Shown piece by piece: positions 59,606 through 64,000 of a stretch of DNA of 64,000 nucleotides. The translations under genes and the position numbers were made by a program. The first letter of the stretch is position 1; the number at the start of each line of letters is the position of its first letter. The notes under the pieces are model-generated. The model saw only the letters and a program-made list of their open reading frames with translations. It did not search any database and was not told the origin of the DNA. Origin of the DNA: Aegilops tauschii subsp. strangulata (taxonomy: Eukaryota > Streptophyta > Magnoliopsida > Poales > Poaceae); assembly GCF_002575655.3 (NCBI RefSeq), contig NC_053037.3, positions 251,381,135 through 251,445,134 of the forward strand, in the 5' to 3' direction.

Positions 59606-60219
59606 TGAGTGCATGAAGCCTTGGACGAAATATACAAGATGCCACTTCATCAACTTCGTCCAGAGGCTATTCTAGGTGCTGCGTCACCTTATTATTGGGC
59701 CAGGCCCATGTAATTTCGAAATACATAAGTATAGGCTGTTTTTAGAGTCCGTATGTGTGGGGAAACAAGAGATAGGGTTGGTTTCGGACCCCTTCCCCAA
59801 GGGCCACGAAATTCCCCCCTCTTCCTCCATATATACAGCCCTTAGGGCGTCGTTTAGACTTTGCGTTTTGTTTAGATTAAAAGTTCGCCATAGCTGCAAC
59901 ATCGCGTACTTCGTTTGTGTTCAACGACCAGACAAAGGCGTCACAGAACCCCACCTTGATCAATAAAGCTTTCATCTTATATTCGCAATATCCAGATTGC
60001 AATCTCAGTTTCTTGCTTGTTCTTCGTTTGCTCGCAGGAAATAGGCCCTCGTGGTCAGGTTGATCGTACTCCGGCGTGGTCAATAACCCTCGGAAGTTGG
60101 TTTAGCGATTGCTAAGGCGCGACGTCTCGCACGTTCGTAGTCGGATCGTCAAGGTCGACTCCCACAGAAAACGATAGCCACCATCTCATCAAAACATCGG
60201 GACACCTTTGCCTCTATCA
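59299..60219 (+). mobile_element. 3' LTR of element C
   Basis: 921 bp, preceded by the polypurine tract AAGAAGGGGAGGA (59286-59298), which is itself coding. TATATA 59830-59835, AATAAA 59962-59967, end GCCTCTATCA at 60219. Confidence 0.96.
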
Positions 60220-60760
60220 ATCGGTAGCGATATCGGAATGCCAGTCCTTGGGCGCACAATGGACTAATTGTAGAGGAAGTGTGATGAGCAGTTTGCCATC
60301 TACCTCGCAAAAGATCCAGAGCTGCTAGGCGGCATGATCGATGACCCACCCGAAGAGCCGCCGTCATCGGTGCACGTCTAGAGCCTGATGCCCTACCAGG
60401 ATTGGGCAGAGGACCTCTGTGATTCAGTTATGAGACAGCCAGCCTGCGGCTTCATCATTGTCGGTGGTGGTCATGTCAACCTCGATCCCGACGATGTGGT
60501 AGCCAGGCTCGAGCGCATCCTTGGCGGAGTTGACGTCCCCGACGAAGTAGAACATCGCCAACGTGATATCTTGAGGATGCAGGTGATGGACGAAATTTGC
60601 TACCAGGGCAGAGACATGGAAATAGAGTGGTTCCACTAGTGTGTCATGCACGCGATTGCACGCTGTCAACCTCTACTGGAAGAGTCCCAGCAGCCCCAAG
60701 AGCCTCCCAGCGCTAGCAGCTCCGTAGGTGGAGACGAGTACCATGGCCGCGGGTTGGGAC

Positions 60761-61469
60761 ACTCGGAATGAACGGCCGCAAGGGTGCTATGCTGATCATG
60801 GATTCAGAGAAGACCGTCGTCGGAAGGCCGCCAGCTCATCCTTTTAACCTATATTTTATTATAATTTTATGCAAATGTCGCATATCAACATTTTAGGTCA
60901 CTAAGCATATGTAGTTCATGTGTGTTTTGGGTGTTGCCGCATGTGGCATTTTAAATTATCCTGAATATGTAAGACAATTATTAACTGTTGCCATTCTAAA
61001 TTTGCCTCAACAGCAGCAGAGCATGCCATGGACGCTTGAGCAGAGCGCGCTGTGGCCGCCTCAATGGCAGGAAAAACGTACAGATGGACGCGAGAAGAAC
61101 GCGCCACGGCCGCCTCAACAACGAGCAGAGCGCGCGGGGGGCGCGAGCAGAGCGCGTCGTGGCCGCCTGCAAGCAACCACACCTATATATTGCAATTCTG
61201 GTGAACCTTCTGGCACCCCGTGGGAGGCGCGACGGCCCATCCATCGGACACGATGGTGATAGCTGGACCGTGTGTGATAGTGGGTAGACACGTACACATC
61301 CGAGAACGCGGGCCCACGTACGCCATCCAGGAACCATTTCGGGCTTCGAGCCGAGAACCATCAATAAATTTTGAGCTTGTTTCCCGGCACATTCCATATT
61401 ACCACGCAATAAGTAATTGCAAATCTGTTCACACCGATCAACCCTAAACGTGTTCCCACTTAGCACTGG
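60761..61469. other. Non-coding stretch with GC-rich degenerate repeat
   Basis: At about 61023-61165 the phrase GAGCAGAGCGCG with GTGGCCGCCT recurs four to five times with changes. The rest is unremarkable sequence upstream of the next promoter. Confidence 0.5.
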
Positions 61470-61478
61470 GCTATAAAA
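61470..61478 (+). promoter_or_regulatory. TATA box of truncated gene
   Basis: CTATAAAAA in GGGCTATAAAAACTACCC, about 85 bp before the ATG at 61557, with a C/A-rich leader between. A textbook plant core promoter. Confidence 0.6.
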
Positions 61479-61556
61479 ACTACCCAATCAAAAATTACTT
61501 CACAATTCCTCTCCTCATCACCCCAAAACAGGTCTTTCCTGTCAAGTCATTCCGCC

Positions 61557-61952
61557 ATGACCGGTAGGAGGAGTTTCAGGTCGACATATAACCAGGGCGC
61601 AAAGACCAAGGCCGCGAAAGCACTAGAGAGGTCCCGCCACTACGCGGCAGCCGCAACAACGATGTCCTGGCGCGCCACGGAGCCCTTGAACAAGCTATTA
61701 CCGGCAGGCGACGGCTCTCACAAGGGCACTCCCCGCATCAACGATCACGATGATCTGGGGGTGATGAATTCCTTGGCCAGCAAAAATGATAGTCTTGCTG
61801 CCCCAATTAAGCAGCATGAGTTGGTCGACGGCTTGGTGAAGCTGCTCGAGATTAGCGATGCCTTGGTTGCGAAGGCGACCGTGTTGGGGAACATAGCATG
61901 CAATTTCAAAAAATTCCTACGATCACGCAAGATCTATCTAGGAGATGCATAG
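61557..61952 (+). pseudogene. 5' end of an unrecognised gene fused to an LTR
   Basis: ATG in GCCATGACC. First 108 codons (MTGRRSFRSTYNQGAK ... VDGLVKLLEISDALVAKAT) precede the LTR start at 61882; the last 23 codons (GNIACNFKKFLRS to GDA) are LTR sequence read by chance in frame. The N-terminus is basic; the end is a Leu-rich helix. The helix faintly recalls plant DUF241 proteins (VDGSLRLLD-type phrase), but the match is too short to name it. Upstream TATA box and leader support a former gene. Confidence 0.5.
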
Positions 61953-62440
61953 CAACGAGAGGGGGAGGGTGTGTCCACGTACCCTCGTAGACCGAAAGCA
62001 GAAGCGTTAATTTAACACGGTTGATGTAGTCGAACGTCTTCGCAATCCGACCGATCAAGTACCGAACGTACGGCACCTCCGAGTTTAGCACACGTTCAGC
62101 TCGATGACGTCCCTCGAACTCTTGATCCAGCAAAGTGTCGAGGGAGAGTTTCGTCAGCACGATGGCGTGATGACGGTGATGGTGAAGCGATCCGCGCAGG
62201 GCTTCGCCTAAGCACTACGACAATATGACCAGAGGAGTAAACGGTGGAGGGGGCACCGCACACGGCTAAGAAACAATTGATGTGCTTAGAGGTGCCCCCT
62301 GCCCCCGTATATAAAGGAGGAGAGGGGAGGAGGCCGGCCTAGGGGGCGCGCCAAGTGGGGGGAAACCCACTTGGACTCCTAGTCCTATTCGGCCCCCCTT
62401 CCTTCTTTAGGAGGGAGGAAGGGGGAAGGAGAGGGAGAGG
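61882..62440 (+). mobile_element. LTR fragment K
   Basis: Begins TGTTGGGGAACATAGCATGC and holds TATATAAA at 62308-62315 followed by GGAGGAG. I recognise it from memory as a common Triticeae LTR type; family name uncertain. It ends abruptly at about 62440 where the leader of L starts, so its 3' part is missing. Confidence 0.65.
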
Positions 62441-63800
62441 GAGATGGCAAGGCGATGATGATGGTGCGGTGGTGGTATATGGTAGCGGTGGTGGTATCTG
62501 GATACGGATCGGTGGTGGTATATGGATACGGATTGGTGGTGGTATATGGATACGGATTCAAAGCGGTGGCGGATAAGCAATGGTGGTAGATGGCAAGGCG
62601 ATGATGATGGTGCGGCGGCGGCGTGACAACTTATGACCAGAACTCGAAACTCTAAAAGACTAGACTCTAAGACCAGCAACTTGACACGACGATGCAACCG
62701 CAAATTCAACAAAGCAAAAACCCTAAAAAGATTATGCAAAGGCTCAGATTGGTTCGGATATGATGAACTAACCCTAATTTTTTTTGTGGCTTTTTCGTGG
62801 ACTGTAGGTATGAAGAACAGACTCGATCTAAACTACGAAAAATTGTAAAATCTCACCGAGCAACCTGGAAATCTGATACCACTTGATAGAGGCAAAGGTC
62901 TCCCGTCTTTCGATGAGATGATGGATATCGCTTTGGTGGAAGTCGACTTTGACGATCCGACTACGAACGTGCGATGACGTCGCGCCTTAGCAATCGCTAA
63001 ACCAACTCCGAGAGGTTATTGACCACGCCGGAGCACGATCAACTTGACCACGAGGGTCTGTTTCCTGCGAGCAAACGAAGAACAAGCAAGAAACTGAGAT
63101 TGCAATCTGGATATTGCGAATATAAGATGAAAGCTTTATTGATCAAGGTGGGGTTCTGTGACGCCTTTGTCTGGTCGATGAACACAAACGAAGTACGCGA
63201 AGTTGCAGCTATGGCAAACTTTTAATCTAAACAAAACCCAAAGTCTAAACGACGCCCTAAGGGCTGTATATATGGAGGAAGAGGGGGGAATTTCGTGGCC
63301 CTTGGGGAAGGGGTCCGAAACCAACCCTATCTCTTGTTTCCCCACACATACGGACTCTAAAAATAGCCTATACTCAAGTATTTCGAAATTACATGGGCCT
63401 GGCCCAATAATAAGGTGACGCAGCACCTAGAATAGCCTCTGGACGAAAGTTATGAAGTAGCATCTTGCATATTTCGTCCAAGGCTTCATGCACGCATTAT
63501 GGTGGCTTCAATGTCCTGAAATCATCACTTGTAACTCCGTTCTTGTCCCCCATGCGCATGCCATCATCTCCATGCTTGTTCTTGCTCCAATGTTCATCCT
63601 TCTCAAAGCTAGGCCCTTCATTTGTAAGCAAAACAAATGTATCCAATTTAGGCAGCATCATATTCTCATGAACATTAGAATCATTACCAAGAAACGAAAG
63701 TACCTGGTAATTTAATTGGCGTGCGCGAGCTCTAGTAATTGGTCCAGTATGTATAGCAGCAGGGGTTGTGGGTGTAACAATGGTATTGATGTCCTCATCA
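62441..63800 (-). mobile_element. Element L: F1 leader and 5' LTR only
   Basis: Minus strand. Leader from 62441 (repeat array 62470-62575), primer site TGGTATCAGA (minus, 62872-62881), 5' LTR 62884-63800 with TGATGAGGACATC at 63800. No gag or pol remains. GATGGCAAGGCGATGATGAT occurs at both 62444 and 62590, so the leader repeats a segment at the break. The flank CAAAG (63801-63805) would be the duplication; its partner is lost. Confidence 0.9.
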
Positions 63801-63805
63801 CAAAG

Positions 63806-64000
63806 CATGTAGGTGGTTGTCATCAACCGAATGAAATGAGCAAGTATCAATCATTGGTGATGCAACAAGGCAAGCAATAGTAATCAAGTCGTGCAAACTA
63901 GTGGAGCAAGATGCAACACCCTAGAGGAAATCATGGCAATCATGTCATGTGAGCAAAGAATAGGCATAGGCAATGTACATGACATATCGCAAGCACGAAC
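63806..64000. other. Unassigned flank
   Basis: 200 bp of A/G-rich sequence, probably the leader or internal part of another element. Nothing identifiable. Confidence 0.4.

Larger units (their letters stand above)
52917..60219 (+). mobile_element. Element C: F1 Ty3/gypsy, RT deleted
   Basis: Complete at both ends, 7303 bp, ATCGG duplications at 52912-52916 and 60220-60224. 5' LTR 52917-53836, primer site 53839-53848, leader to 54929, gag from 54930, protease, remnants of RT, RNase H, integrase, polypurine tract 59286-59298, 3' LTR 59299-60219. The LTRs differ at roughly ten sites in the first 400 bp, more than in A, so C is the older insertion by that measure. Confidence 0.97.
52651..60760 (+). 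pseudogene. Unrecognised gene remnant split by element C
   Basis: Two exonic-looking pieces, 52651-52911 and 60220-60760, join in one frame when C and one ATCGG are removed. The first has MPGNDQSFVDPFLRYILGEE; the second has CDEQFAIYLAKDPELLGG, MPYQDWAEDLCDS, FIIVGGGHVNLDPDD and ILGGVDVPDEVE, with a frame uninterrupted for 84 codons (60388-60639). Stops at 52864-52866, 60263-60265, 60269-60271, about 60379-60381 and 60637-60639 break it. Amino-acid composition is protein-like and acidic. I recognise no family; it could be a host gene or an unfamiliar transposon protein. Pieces are recognised only by the shared frame. Confidence 0.5.

Overview
The window is plant nuclear DNA made almost entirely of nested LTR retrotransposons. 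The layout (Ty3/gypsy elements inside one another, solo LTRs, very long non-coding LTR elements, CACTA-type ends) and several LTR termini I recognise from memory point to a large-genome grass, most likely tribe Triticeae (wheat, barley, rye, Aegilops). That placement is inference; no single-copy host gene fixes the species. I see no intact host gene, tRNA, rRNA or CRISPR array.

Left block (about 1-37700). A long-LTR, minus-strand, apparently non-coding element (I; tRNA-Met primer site 35353-35365, 5' LTR 35371 to about 37700) was the landing site for other elements. G (572-5996, plus) is a Tat-lineage Ty3 element with a second RNase H and, between pol and its 3' LTR, an antisense gene remnant with its own TATA box that codes for an AT-hook plus B3 DNA-binding protein. 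D (6823-21727, minus, TSD TATTG) has U3 regions full of CCGGATGTCCGGG repeats and contains A (12651-19899, minus, TSD TGGTA). H (22399-32987, plus, TSD CACAC) has LTRs of 2.7 and 3.9 kb and no protein domain between them.

Right block (about 37701-64000). B (37701-44249, minus) is a truncated relative of A, fused to I through a templated junction and carrying a solo LTR (41231-42134, TSD TACCA) at its gag start codon. E (44250-47945, minus) is a deleted element with two tandem protease-like domains and a second solo LTR (46128-47044, TSD AAGCA). After a possible CACTA piece, a Sabrina-like remnant (48560-52240) and a CACTA end (to 52368) comes a degraded gene of unknown function, split by C (52917-60219, plus, TSD ATCGG), the best-defined copy of the A/B family. 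The window ends with a gene start with TATA box (61470-61881) cut by an LTR (61882-62440), then leader plus 5' LTR of another A-family copy (L, 62441-63800).

The A/B/C/L family, called F1 here, accounts for nine LTR copies. Two themes recur. First, in three separate families (F1, D, E) the polyprotein frame runs through the polypurine tract and the LTR boundary in the same phase and ends well inside the 3' LTR. Second, nearly every element is disabled: reverse transcriptase is deleted in C, D and E, the primer site is lost in A, and stops, many explainable as C-to-T changes, occur in B, C, D and G. The target-site duplications were read directly and give a firm nesting order: I is oldest in the left block, then G, D and H, then A.
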